Below, piece after piece: positions 1-6,508 of a stretch of 10,260 nucleotides of DNA (positions within the stretch are counted from its first letter, which is position 1; each line of letters starts with the position of its first letter). The notes below the pieces were generated by a model. The model searched no databases. It was not told the DNA's origin and saw only the letters and a program-made list of their open reading frames with translations. A program made the position numbers and the translations under genes. The stretch lies in assembly GCA_948511255.1 (NCBI GenBank), contig CAOQNC010000019.1:1-10260 (forward strand). The letters are read 5' to 3'. The stretch comes from an uncultured Candidatus Saccharibacteria bacterium. Its GTDB lineage: Bacteria; Patescibacteriota; Saccharimonadia; Saccharimonadales; Saccharimonadaceae.

Positions 1-2
1 CC

Positions 3-74
3 CCTGAAGACTGTGCCTATCTCCTCGAAGAACTCCACCTCTGGTACGAATCCATTCAGCCCGCCGACTACTGA
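3..74 (+). CDS. C-terminal tail of an unidentified protein (truncated by window edge)
   Basis: The third forward frame is open from the left edge to a TGA at 72-74 and encodes about 23 residues, running from Pro-Glu-Asp-Cys through a Leu/Glu-rich stretch (AYLLEELHLWYE) to Gln-Pro-Ala-Asp-Tyr. The mix of Leu, Glu and aromatic residues looks like the amphipathic helical end of a genuine protein, and a strong hairpin starts 7 nt after the stop, as expected at the end of a transcription unit. The other forward frames across this stretch give either an immediate stop or a low-complexity Ser/Thr/Pro peptide. The family cannot be recognised from so short a piece. This is an inference from frame quality and the terminator position. 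Confidence 0.5.
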   Translation, partial: PEDCAYLLEELHLWYESIQPADY

Positions 75-81
75 CGAAAGC

Positions 82-105
82 GCCCCGACCGGATTCGGTC
101 GGGGC
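82..105. terminator. 10-bp GC-rich hairpin, probable transcription end between convergent genes
   Basis: A perfect 10-bp inverted repeat (GCCCCGACCG at 82-91 and its complement at 96-105) encloses a GATT loop. It lies just after the stop of the partial + strand gene and 12 nt beyond the stop of the - strand gene ending at 117, so it could serve both. Neither side carries a real U-tract, so it is an atypical intrinsic terminator or simply a 3'-end stabilising hairpin. Confidence 0.6.
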
Positions 106-116
106 ATAGGGCGATG

Positions 117-749
117 TCAAGATAAGTGGCGAGAGGCCGGCAGAATCTCGGCATGGGGGTCTTCGTCAAAGAAGTCGTTGATAATCGGCGCTGTAGATTT
201 TGCCAATATTTCGTCCTCCTCCTGCGTCCCGCCGGACACGACTACATAGACTTCTCCCAGAACTTTCTCGCAGGGAGAATCTTTTTCCGTGATGATGAAG
301 ACGATCGCTCCCTTGTGCTCAGCATATCCCCACTCATCCGCGCACTTGAACACATTGTCGCCAACGTCCGGCAACGGTCCGGAATCGAACCCGGCGCGAG
401 CCATCGCCCGCATAGCGCAACTCGCCGCCTTCATCTCGGCGTATGCCGCGCAGTCCACCCAGCCGTGTTCGTCGCCGTCCTCGCACCGGATTCTGAAATG
501 CCAGTCCGGGAAAATGCGATAAACCATTTGGAGGGACTCGGAGTCCATGTCTCTGAACTCGCCCAACGGCATCCCCAGCCACCTGCGAAAGTCGTCGCCA
601 TAGCTGCCCTCGCCAGGAACAAAGTCGAAGCGGATGACACCGCCACGGCGTGACATGAGCGTCGGACATTTAGGCGCATTTCGCCGGATTTCCTTAACGC
701 ATTGGGTCATCAGGCCATGAACGCTTTTCTCGTGGAATTGTCTTGCCAT
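117..749 (-). CDS. Hypothetical acidic soluble protein, 210 aa
   Basis: I do not recognise this protein. It is 210 residues long, begins MARQFHEKS and has no signal peptide or membrane segment. The N-terminal ~45 residues are basic. The remainder is acidic and mixed alpha/beta, with several aromatics around 70-95 (MVYRIFPDWHFRIRCEDGDE), an Ala/Met-rich helix around 100-118 (with two Cys) and a hydrophobic strand GAIVFIITEKD near 147. The ATG at 749 is preceded by AAAGGA about 11 nt upstream, a rather long spacing. A near-consensus promoter lies at 815-843, giving a ~60-nt leader. The opposite strand also has a long open frame (126-653), but it lacks a promoter or ribosome site and reads as a shadow. 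The gene stands alone, divergent from uvrA. A cytoplasmic accessory role is possible; nothing more specific is supported. Confidence 0.72.
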   Translation of the reverse strand: MARQFHEKSVHGLMTQCVKEIRRNAPKCPTLMSRRGGVIRFDFVPGEGSYGDDFRRWLGMPLGEFRDMDSESLQMVYRIFPDWHFRIRCEDGDEHGWVDCAAYAEMKAASCAMRAMARAGFDSGPLPDVGDNVFKCADEWGYAEHKGAIVFIITEKDSPCEKVLGEVYVVVSGGTQEEDEILAKSTAPIINDFFDEDPHAEILPASRHLS

Positions 750-814
750 CTTAACACCAGTCCTTTCAAAGTCCGAAGTTTTAGTTTTGGGGCAAAACTC
801 ACCCCTATCTTCTC

Positions 815-843
815 ATTATAGCACACATTATCAAAAAAGTCAA
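815..843 (-). promoter_or_regulatory. Near-consensus promoter of the 210-aa hypothetical gene
   Basis: Read on the - strand: -35 box TTGACT (843-838), 17-nt spacer, -10 box TATAAT (820-815), preceded by TGC to make an extended -10. Start of transcription is expected near 808, giving a ~60-nt leader. The same T-rich spacer start and TGTGCTATAATG end recur in the + strand promoter at 9121-9149 (26 of 30 positions identical). Confidence 0.8.
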
Positions 844-861
844 GTGAAACAGGCTACCATC

Positions 862-890
862 TTGCTATTTCTTAATTATTACGGTATAAT
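862..890 (+). promoter_or_regulatory. uvrA promoter, -10 box 11 nt from the ATG
   Basis: TTGCTA (862-867), 17-nt spacer, TATAAT (885-890). The ATG of uvrA is at 902, so transcription starting about 7 nt past the -10 box would leave a leader of roughly 5 nt with no room for a Shine-Dalgarno site. It is divergent from the promoter at 815-843. I saw no clear LexA-type palindrome here. Confidence 0.65.
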
Positions 891-901
891 ACCAAGTTAG
901 A

Positions 902-3775
902 ATGAACGACAATTTTATCAAAATTCGTGGCGCCCGCCAGAACAACCTCAAAGATCTCGACGTGGACATTCCGCGCGATAAGCTTGTCGTGATTACCGGC
1001 CTTTCCGGCTCTGGAAAGTCCAGCCTCGCCTTTGACACGATTTACGCCGAAGGTCAGCGCCGCTACGTCGAAAGTCTTTCGAGCTACGCCCGCATGTTCC
1101 TCGGCGTTATGGATAAACCCGACGTCGACATGATCACTGGCCTTTCCCCGGCCATTTCTATCGACCAGAAGTCCACCAGTCGCAACCCCCGCTCGACCGT
1201 CGCGACCGTCACCGAAGTTTATGACTATCTTCGCCTCCTCTTCGCCCGTATCGGCGTCCCGCATTGTCCGATTTGCCACCGCGAAGTCCAGCGCCGCAGT
1301 GTCGAAGACATCGTGAACGAAGTCATGAAACTTCCCCTCGGCTCGAAACTTATGCTTCTCGCGCCGATCGTCGCCCAGAAAAAGGGTAGCTTCCAGCACG
1401 TCTCTGAGCAATACCAAATCAAAGGTTTCTCTCGCGTCCGTGTCGACGGCATTGTCTACGCACTCGACGAGTTCCCCGAGCTAAACAAGAACGACCGCCA
1501 CGACATCGAAATCGTCGTCGACCGCTTCATTTTAAGCCCCGACCTCCTCTCTCGTATCTCCGGATCGATTGAGCAAGCCCTCGAGCTTGGTCAGGGAATT
1601 ATCAAACTCCTCAAAATCAATGACAACGCGACGACTATCGAAGGCAGCCCAAGCGAAGCTGAAGTCCTTACTTTCTCCCAGCGCTATGCCTGCGAGCTTC
1701 ATCCCGACGAGCTCATCCCCGAGCTCGAGCCGCGCCTCTTCTCCTTCAATGCTCCGCAGGGCGCCTGTCCGACTTGTACTGGTCTCGGAACCCGCATGGA
1801 AATCGACCCCGATCTCATCTTGAACCCGAACCTCACCATTGCCGAAGGCGGCATTCGCCCGTTCAATCGCGTCACTCAGGAATCATGGTGGCTAAAGCGC
1901 TTGACCGCTGTTGGCGAACGCCATAATTTCTCCGTCCACGTCCCGATTGGCCAACTTTCCGAGGAGGCTATCCAGATTCTCCTCTACGGCACCGGCAAAG
2001 AAAAATACGAAGTCAAAGTCGGCGGCCACGGCAAATGGGGTGATGGCGCAACCTACCAATCGACCTACGAAGGCGTCATCCCGACCCTCGAACGCCGCCA
2101 TAAGGAGACCGATTCCGAGTTCATCCGGAAGGATATTGAGCGTTTCATGCGCGTCAAAGAGTGCCAAACTTGTCACGGCGCCCGTCTCCAGCCCTCCGTC
2201 CTCGCTGTTACTGTCCACGGTCTTAACATCGTCGACATGTGTAATCTCGACGTCGACGCCACCCTGGAAGTCCTGAAAAACGACCTCAAGTTCACCGAAA
2301 GCGAAGCCATGATTGCCGAGCCGATTATCAAAGAAATCCGCGAACGCGTCCAGTTTATGAAAGACGTCGGCCTTGGCTATCTCGAGCTTGGTCGCGCCGC
2401 TAACACTCTCTCTGGCGGCGAAGCCCAGCGCATTCGCCTTGCGACCCAAATCGGCTCCGGCCTCCAGGGCGTCCTTTACGTCCTCGATGAGCCAAGTATC
2501 GGCCTCCACCAGCGCGACAATGACAAGCTCATCGCTACCCTGAAACACCTCCGCGATCTCAAAAACACCGTTCTCGTCGTCGAACATGATGAAGATACTA
2601 TGCGCGAAGCTGACTTTATCGTCGACATCGGCCCCGGCGCCGGGAAGAACGGTGGCCGCCTCATTGCCGCCGGCACTCCCGACGAAGTCGCGAATGACCC
2701 CGATTCAATCACCGGCCAATATCTCTCCGGTCGCAAAGAAATCCCCACCCCGAAGAAACGTCGCCAGCCGAAAAAAGACAAAGAACTAGTCGTCGTCGGC
2801 GCCCGCGAGAACAACCTGAAAAATATCACCGTTAAGTTCCCGCTCGGCGTCATGACCGTCGTTTCCGGCGTCTCCGGCTCCGGCAAGTCTACCCTCGTCA
2901 ACGAAATCCTCGCGAACGAGCTCCTCGCTCGCCTCCACCGCGCCCAGACTGTTTCCGGCCTCCACGAGCGCATCGACGGCATCGAGCACCTCGACAAGTG
3001 TATCGTCATCGACCAATCCCCGATTGGCCGCACCCCTCGTTCCAACGTCGCGACTTATACCGGTGTCTTCAATCAAATCCGCGAACTTTTCGCTCATCAG
3101 CCCGAAGCTGAACTTCGCGGTTATAAAGCCGGCCGCTTCAGTTTCAATATTAAGGGTGGACGCTGCGAAACCTGCCAGGGCGACGGTGTCAACAAAATCG
3201 AAATGCACTTCCTCCCCGACGTCTACGTCACCTGCCCCGCTTGCCACGGCCGCCGCTACAACCACGAAGCCCTCGAGATCAAGTATAAAGGGAAGGACAT
3301 CTCCCAAGTTCTTGACATGACTATCGACGAAGCCGTAGAATTCTTTGCCAACATCCCCACCATCCTCACGAAGCTCAAAACCATCCAAGAAGTCGGCCTC
3401 GGCTACATCAAGCTCGGCCAATCTGCCACCACCTTCTCCGGCGGCGAAGCCCAGCGCATCAAGCTCGCCACTGAGCTCGCCCGCCGCAGTACCGGCAAGA
3501 CCCTCTATATCCTCGACGAGCCGACCACCGGCCTCCACACCGACGATGTCAGCCGTCTGCTCAAAATCCTTGGTAAACTCGTCGACGGCGGCAACTCCAT
3601 GATCATCATCGAGCATAACCTCCACGTCATCAAATCCGCCGATTGGATTATCGACATGGGCCCCGAAGGCGGTCAAAACGGCGGTCAGGTCGTCGCCACC
3701 GGCACCCCGGAAAACCTCGCCCAAAACCCCAACACCCCCACCGGCAAATACCTCAAGCAAATCCTCGAACTGTAA
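902..3775 (+). CDS. uvrA: Excinuclease ABC subunit A (UvrA)
   Basis: UvrA is the DNA-damage recognition ATPase of nucleotide excision repair. It dimerises, loads UvrB at lesions and leaves before UvrC cuts. The protein has 957 residues, slightly longer than the ~940 of E. coli UvrA, and is complete. Two ABC modules are visible: Walker A GLSGSGKS at 33-40 and GVSGSGKS at 656-663; signatures LSGGEAQR near 503 and FSGGEAQR near 845; Walker B segments [10 protein letters not shown] and [10 protein letters not shown]. Zinc sites: C264-x2-H267 with C289-x2-C292, so one Cys of the first module is His; the second module has C755/C758 and C778/C781, plus an extra CPIC at 122-125. The start at 902 matches the conserved UvrA N-terminus ([10 protein letters not shown]). 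There is no Shine-Dalgarno; the -10 box is 11 nt upstream, so the mRNA is probably leaderless. Long antisense frames over this gene are codon-bias shadows. Confidence 0.98.
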   Translation: MNDNFIKIRGARQNNLKDLDVDIPRDKLVVITGLSGSGKSSLAFDTIYAEGQRRYVESLSSYARMFLGVMDKPDVDMITGLSPAISIDQKSTSRNPRSTVATVTEVYDYLRLLFARIGVPHCPICHREVQRRSVEDIVNEVMKLPLGSKLMLLAPIVAQKKGSFQHVSEQYQIKGFSRVRVDGIVYALDEFPELNKNDRHDIEIVVDRFILSPDLLSRISGSIEQALELGQGIIKLLKINDNATTIEGSPSEAEVLTFSQRYACELHPDELIPELEPRLFSFNAPQGACPTCTGLGTRMEIDPDLILNPNLTIAEGGIRPFNRVTQESWWLKRLTAVGERHNFSVHVPIGQLSEEAIQILLYGTGKEKYEVKVGGHGKWGDGATYQSTYEGVIPTLERRHKETDSEFIRKDIERFMRVKECQTCHGARLQPSVLAVTVHGLNIVDMCNLDVDATLEVLKNDLKFTESEAMIAEPIIKEIRERVQFMKDVGLGYLELGRAANTLSGGEAQRIRLATQIGSGLQGVLYVLDEPSIGLHQRDNDKLIATLKHLRDLKNTVLVVEHDEDTMREADFIVDIGPGAGKNGGRLIAAGTPDEVANDPDSITGQYLSGRKEIPTPKKRRQPKKDKELVVVGARENNLKNITVKFPLGVMTVVSGVSGSGKSTLVNEILANELLARLHRAQTVSGLHERIDGIEHLDKCIVIDQSPIGRTPRSNVATYTGVFNQIRELFAHQPEAELRGYKAGRFSFNIKGGRCETCQGDGVNKIEMHFLPDVYVTCPACHGRRYNHEALEIKYKGKDISQVLDMTIDEAVEFFANIPTILTKLKTIQEVGLGYIKLGQSATTFSGGEAQRIKLATELARRSTGKTLYILDEPTTGLHTDDVSRLLKILGKLVDGGNSMIIIEHNLHVIKSADWIIDMGPEGGQNGGQVVATGTPENLAQNPNTPTGKYLKQILEL

Positions 3776-3802
3776 AACCGTTGTAATTTTTACAACAGTT
3801 TT
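3774..3802 (+). terminator. Intrinsic terminator of uvrA
   Basis: GTTGTAA (3780-3786) pairs with TTACAAC (3790-3796) around a TTT loop. After one mismatch, five further A-T/C-G pairs follow (3774-3778 with 3798-3802), so the hairpin overlaps the uvrA stop codon and ends in GTTTT. The stem is AT-rich and hence modest. Confidence 0.6.
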
Positions 3803-3806
3803 CACA

Positions 3807-3843
3807 CCAAAATAACCCCGACAAAGTCCAAAATAACCTCGAC
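3807..3843. repeat. Two 16-bp direct repeats offset by 21 bp, upstream of a promoter
   Basis: CCAAAATAACCCCGAC (3807-3822) and CCAAAATAACCTCGAC (3828-3843) differ at one base. Their starts are 21 bp apart, two helical turns, and the second ends about 21 bp before the -35 position of the next promoter. A related CAAAATC motif follows at 3843-3860. This could be an activator or repressor site for the exported 197-aa protein, or a small duplication. Confidence 0.5.
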
Positions 3844-3864
3844 CAAAATCGTCAAAATCAGCCA

Positions 3865-3893
3865 TTGGCCCGCGCTTTCCGCTCATGTATAAT
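3865..3893 (+). promoter_or_regulatory. Promoter of the exported 197-aa protein gene
   Basis: TTGGCC (3865-3870), 17-nt spacer, TATAAT (3888-3893). The expected leader is ~50 nt and carries the AAGGAG ribosome site about 9 nt before the ATG at 3950. The -35 box is weak beyond TTG, which leaves room for help from a factor bound at the repeats just upstream. Confidence 0.6.
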
Positions 3894-3949
3894 TAAAAAG
3901 ACACAAGTCATTATATAAACACTAAAGACAAAATAAAGGAGTTTATTTT

Positions 3950-4543
3950 ATGTCTAAAACTACCAATGCGCTCATCGCGCTTGGCGTCGTTGCTGGCTTA
4001 GGCGCCGCAGCCTTGCCGCTCAGCTCTTATGCTGCCGATGACACCCCGAAAGCTGTCGGTGTTACGCTCACGATTGACGACGAGCTGACTATCGAGGCCG
4101 ACAATAAAGTCGACCTTTCTGCTGATGAGCATACCGGTGCCGTGAAAGTCACCGTTGTTAGTAATAATACCAAGGGTTACAACCTCGCCCTTAAGGGTAG
4201 CGCTGCCACTAACCCGACCTCTTTGACTAGCGGTGAAGACCAAATCGTTGCCACTAAAGGCACCTTTGCTGCTCCCGCCGCCTTCGGTACTGACGCTTCC
4301 GAATGGGGCTACTCTGTAGCTAATTCTAATGTCAACAACACGACTGATTTGACCAAGTTTACTGGCACCGTTTATGCTGGTGTTCCCGCAACGGACCAAA
4401 TTATCGTTAATGCCAACAAACCAACCGTCAGTGCTGGTGATATAACTACTATTACCTTTGCTGCTAACCTCGTCGACGGTCAGGCTGCTGGTACCTACGA
4501 GGGCGAAGTCACCTTCACTGCTTCCAATAATCCTAACGCTTAA
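3950..4543 (+). CDS. Exported beta-rich surface protein, 197 aa
   Basis: The protein starts with a Sec signal peptide: MSKTTN, a hydrophobic Ala/Gly/Leu/Val core (7-24) and a likely type I cleavage site SYA|AD after residue 28. The mature ~169 residues are rich in Thr, Val, Ala and Asn with alternating beta-strand patterns, for example VKVTVVSNNTKGYNLAL in the first half and GTYEGEVTFTAS at the end. That resembles Ig-like or WxL-type beta-sandwich surface proteins. There is no LPXTG, lipobox or C-terminal membrane segment, so it is released or held non-covalently. The ATG follows AAGGAG at good spacing. It has its own promoter and terminator, and the next gene encodes a DUF916-like protein; in Firmicutes such proteins accompany WxL surface proteins. 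A paired role at the cell surface is inferred. Family assignment is tentative. Confidence 0.85.
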   Translation: MSKTTNALIALGVVAGLGAAALPLSSYAADDTPKAVGVTLTIDDELTIEADNKVDLSADEHTGAVKVTVVSNNTKGYNLALKGSAATNPTSLTSGEDQIVATKGTFAAPAAFGTDASEWGYSVANSNVNNTTDLTKFTGTVYAGVPATDQIIVNANKPTVSAGDITTITFAANLVDGQAAGTYEGEVTFTASNNPNA

Positions 4544-4559
4544 TCTTTAGGCAGCCTAT

Positions 4560-4589
4560 AAAAATATCGTCCGAAAGGGCGATATTTTT
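4560..4589 (+). terminator. Intrinsic terminator after the 197-aa gene
   Basis: A 13-bp stem (4560-4572 with 4577-4589, one G-T wobble) closes on a GAAA tetraloop of GNRA type and ends in TTTTTA. The A-tract on the left arm mirrors the T-tract on the right. The following promoter sits immediately downstream, so the stem occupies the place where its -35 box would be. Confidence 0.88.
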
Positions 4590-4599
4590 ATTACGCCTG

Positions 4600-4608
4600 T
4601 GTTATAAT
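4600..4608 (+). promoter_or_regulatory. Extended -10 promoter of the 309-aa gene
   Basis: TGTTATAAT: TATAAT at 4603-4608 with TG one base upstream. No -35 box is visible, because that position falls in the preceding terminator stem. The leader is ~14 nt and holds AAGGAGG (4619-4625), only 3 nt before the ATG at 4629. The same TGTTATAA word is used at 6469 and 9201. Confidence 0.65.
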
Positions 4609-4628
4609 AGACAGAAATAAGGAGGTTA

Positions 4629-5558
4629 ATGAACAAAACTAAAACTCTGCTGTCCGCCATCGTCGTCTCTGTTTTGGCGGTTTTGGGCGCAGTCCTTTTA
4701 CCATCATCGTCAGCTTTCGCTGATGAAAGCTCTGTAGATTATCGTCTAAGTATTACGCCGACTCAAAAGAGTTTCGGAACAATCAAACCCGGCGAAACTT
4801 ATTCTGACAAATTCAAAGTTAAGAACACCGGTCGAGAACCCTTCGATTTCTCGATTTCCTTCGCCCCCTACAATGTTGAAGGCCAGGAATACACCGCCAA
4901 CTACGACAAGGCAACCAAATACAACGACATTGCGGATTGGCTATCTGTCGACATCGAGCATGGTACGGTTGCTGCCGGCGACGAAACCGAAATAACATAC
5001 TCGTTTACTGTTCCTGAAGGGACTCATGGTGGCGCCCAACTTGGCACGATTATGATTACCATGAATGATAGCAATGATAAAACGGACGGTGGCGTCGAAA
5101 CCGTGCGTCGACTTGGCTATCTTGTCTTCGGTAACGTCGATGGTGAAATCACCACTACCGCAAAAATCCTCGAGAACAAAATCCCCAGCTTCATCTTTAC
5201 TCCCCCAATTTCTGCCACCTCACTCGTCGAGAACACTGGCAATGTCTATACCGCCGCTACCTACACGCTCCAGGTTTTTCCGCTCTTCAGCGACGAAGAA
5301 GTCTACACTAACGAAGAAGAACCCGACAAAAACATTATCTTCCCGGAGACCAAGCGCTTCTATACCGCCTCCTGGGAAGGCGCGCCATCCCTCGGCATCT
5401 TCCGCGTCCGCCAAACCATCAAAATCTTCGACGAAGTCTCGACCGTCGAGAAGCTCGTCTTCCTCTGCCCGATCTGGTTCCTCTTTATTATCGTCCTAAT
5501 TATCTTCGTTGCCATTTTCTGGATCGTCAGCCGCATCCGCGGACGCAATAAAGAGTAA
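4629..5558 (+). CDS. DUF916/WxL-interacting-like exported protein with C-terminal membrane anchor, 309 aa
   Basis: The N-terminal signal peptide has a Lys-rich start, a hydrophobic core (about 8-24) and a likely cleavage site at SAFA|DE near residue 32. The ectodomain begins with YRLSITPTQKSFGTIKPGE, then KVKNTGREPFDFSISF: a strand-turn-strand pattern with a conserved PGE and N-T-G, as in DUF916/WxL-interacting and other Ig-like cell-surface modules. A second beta-rich stretch from about 160 to 265 follows. Near the C-terminus a hydrophobic segment (about 276-299) is followed by RIRGRNKE, a basic stop-transfer tail, so the protein is anchored with its bulk outside. Firmicute homologues bind peptidoglycan or host matrix and pair with WxL proteins; the preceding exported gene would fit such a pair, by inference. 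A strong ribosome site sits unusually close (3 nt) to the ATG. The domain name is by resemblance only. Confidence 0.85.
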   Translation: MNKTKTLLSAIVVSVLAVLGAVLLPSSSAFADESSVDYRLSITPTQKSFGTIKPGETYSDKFKVKNTGREPFDFSISFAPYNVEGQEYTANYDKATKYNDIADWLSVDIEHGTVAAGDETEITYSFTVPEGTHGGAQLGTIMITMNDSNDKTDGGVETVRRLGYLVFGNVDGEITTTAKILENKIPSFIFTPPISATSLVENTGNVYTAATYTLQVFPLFSDEEVYTNEEEPDKNIIFPETKRFYTASWEGAPSLGIFRVRQTIKIFDEVSTVEKLVFLCPIWFLFIIVLIIFVAIFWIVSRIRGRNKE

Positions 5559-5562
5559 AACC

Positions 5563-5937
5563 CTAAAGATCAGCATCAGGTGCGGAGTTGACAGGATCGA
5601 CTCCGCACGCTTTTTGTTCGTCCTCCTTGGGGCCAAAGAACGAATATCTAGAGACCACATATTCAATATGGCCATCTCCTATCGGTATTAGTGAAACTTT
5701 ATTATTGTTTATTAAAACCAACATTTCATCAGCTACTCCGTAATAATCATATTCTTGGCATACCCCAGAGTCATCATAATAAGCAACTTTTTGTGAACCA
5801 AGTCCGCCAACGCTGCTCGGCAAAGTCCAAATCATAACAAATGCTGCAAATACAATAACGTATAAAACCGCCCATGTGCAATCCTGTGATTTTTCGAAAA
5901 AACGATAACAAATTCTCAGGGCACATGGAACCAGTAG
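5563..5937 (-). CDS. Second (-1 frame) part of a split membrane protein gene
   Basis: This frame supplies 124 residues that continue the membrane protein begun at 6389. It first completes a fourth hydrophobic helix (LLVPCALRICYRFF), then gives a fifth (about 172-190 of the joined product, WAVLYVIVFAAFVMIW), then a soluble tail of ~85 residues rich in Tyr, Asp and Gly. The frame is open upstream to a TTG at 6066, but the residues encoded before 5943 look random, no ribosome site precedes that TTG, and no in-frame ATG occurs before Met185 of the joined product. Independent translation therefore looks unlikely. It is best read as the -1 extension of the upstream frame, either by programmed frameshifting at 5943-5937 or because a base has been lost or gained in the run of six T. 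The joined product would be 275 aa. No family is recognised. Confidence 0.6.
   Translation of the reverse strand, partial: LLVPCALRICYRFFEKSQDCTWAVLYVIVFAAFVMIWTLPSSVGGLGSQKVAYYDDSGVCQEYDYYGVADEMLVLINNNKVSLIPIGDGHIEYVVSRYSFFGPKEDEQKACGVDPVNSAPDADL
5580..5615 (+). terminator. Intrinsic terminator of the 309-aa gene, inside the convergent gene's 3' end
   Basis: GTGCGGAGT (5580-5588) pairs with ACTCCGCAC (5600-5608). Three more pairs (one wobble) reduce the loop to CAGGA, and GCTTTTT follows. On the opposite strand this sequence encodes the last residues of the -1-frame part of the split membrane gene (stop at 5563), so the terminator and that C-terminus share DNA. Confidence 0.85.
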
Positions 5938-5943
5938 AAAAAA
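5872..5943 (-). promoter_or_regulatory. Candidate -1 programmed ribosomal frameshift signal
   Basis: On the - strand the zero-frame codons TCT TTT TTC contain the heptamer T TTT TTC (5943-5937), of the classic X XXY YYZ type. An 8-nt spacer (5936-5929) follows, then a stem: CCATGTGC (5928-5921) pairs perfectly with GCACATGG (5879-5872). A 3-nt bulge on the 3' arm, four more pairs (CCTG/CAGG), then 2 and 3 pairs separated by single mismatches extend it, 17 pairs in total, with a possible apical TCG/CGA hairpin. The zero-frame TGA (5918-5916) lies within the stem. Heptamer, spacer and stem match known -1 signals. A simple indel in the homopolymer is the alternative. Confidence 0.5.
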
Positions 5944-6389
5944 GAAACGATTAATAATAGCGGCAAAATAGCATTCCTGAGAAAAAGCCACAAAATCGCC
6001 ACCGATATAAGCATACACGCCGCGACTACAATTATTAGACAGAAAACACACCCCACCTTTCGCCAAAAACTAATAGATTCTCTTTTCTTTCTCCACATCT
6101 TGCATACAATATGCTCGACTACGATATATGCTACAACGAAAACGCAAAAGTAAACTGTAATTACGGCTGCTTGGATAATAGACAGCGGGACAAAAGGTAA
6201 ACCACTCAACAAATTACGCAATAATAAGATGGTAGTGCCAACGAAATATACTATTATGGAACCAAGAATACTGCATTCGGCCAATGCCCTAAAATGCTTC
6301 AAAAAGCTACCTCTATTGTTAAACAAGCGCATTACTTTAGGCCTCAGTAAATCGTAAATGCTATCTGCATATTCGGTAGTTTTTCTCAT
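5916..6389 (-). CDS. Polytopic membrane protein, zero-frame part (157 aa)
   Basis: The chosen start is the ATG at 6389, preceded by GGAAGGA five bases upstream; a TTG further out (6416) overlaps the -10 box and is unlikely. The first ~35 residues are basic and soluble (MRKTTEYADSIYDLL). Three clear hydrophobic helices follow at about 36-57, 70-91 and 112-137, with a Lys/Arg-rich loop (CKMWRKKRES) between the second and third. A fourth begins at 139 but is cut by the TGA at 5916 after FFYWFHVP. In the -1 frame the hydrophobic helix carries on without a break and a further ~120 residues follow, so the full product is probably 275 aa. The region is AT-richer than its neighbours, which may mean recent acquisition. 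No family is recognised; there are no catalytic motifs I can name. It is the only gene on this strand between two + strand genes. Confidence 0.68.
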   Translation of the reverse strand: MRKTTEYADSIYDLLRPKVMRLFNNRGSFLKHFRALAECSILGSIIVYFVGTTILLLRNLLSGLPFVPLSIIQAAVITVYFCVFVVAYIVVEHIVCKMWRKKRESISFWRKVGCVFCLIIVVAACMLISVAILWLFLRNAILPLLLIVSFFYWFHVP

Positions 6390-6415
6390 ATTTTCCTTCC
6401 TAACAATTACTGACA

Positions 6416-6447
6416 ATTATATCACATCGAGGTAAACACCTTGTCAA
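6416..6447 (-). promoter_or_regulatory. Promoter of the split membrane protein gene
   Basis: On the - strand TATAAT (6421-6416) is preceded by TGA, an extended -10 box (TG one base upstream). A perfect TTGACA lies at 6447-6442, but the 20-nt spacer is longer than optimal, so the extended -10 probably does most of the work. Transcription from about 6409 gives a ~20-nt leader holding GGAAGGA before the ATG at 6389. Confidence 0.55.
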
Positions 6448-6468
6448 ACCTCTCAAAAAGTAGTAAAA

Positions 6469-6477
6469 TGTTATAAA
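6469..6477 (+). promoter_or_regulatory. Extended -10 promoter of rplY
   Basis: TGTTATAAA, with the TATAAA hexamer at 6472-6477 and TG one base upstream; no convincing -35 box. The expected start near 6484 leaves a ~25-nt leader with AAAAGGAG (6494-6501), 7 nt before the ATG at 6509. It is divergent from the promoter at 6416-6447. Confidence 0.5.
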
Positions 6478-6508
6478 GACAGAATTGTTTACTAAAAGGA
6501 GTTATTAT

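Noticed and set aside
13..249. A 78-aa Ser/Thr/Pro-rich frame at the left edge
   Set aside because: It runs through the 82-105 hairpin and into antisense of the next gene; the third frame gives a better protein tail ending before the hairpin.
126..653. A 175-aa + strand frame opposite the 210-aa hypothetical gene
   Set aside because: There is no promoter or ribosome site, and the start region is antisense to the other gene's end. The - strand frame has a near-consensus promoter and more natural composition.
750..901. A LexA-type SOS box between the divergent promoters near uvrA
   Set aside because: No CTGT-N8-ACAG-like or GAAC-N4-GTTC-like palindrome is present, so damage induction of uvrA cannot be claimed from sequence.
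2786..3886. A 366-aa open frame antisense to uvrA
   Set aside because: It is a mirror of uvrA codon bias: low-complexity Gly/Asp/Val-rich, no ribosome site, no family resemblance, and it lies wholly opposite a clearly real gene apart from its first ~37 codons.
5563..6066. The -1 frame read as an independent 167-aa protein from a TTG at 6066
   Set aside because: There is no ribosome site, and the residues before the slippery site look unlike any membrane helix, whereas the other frame there is a clean hydrophobic segment.
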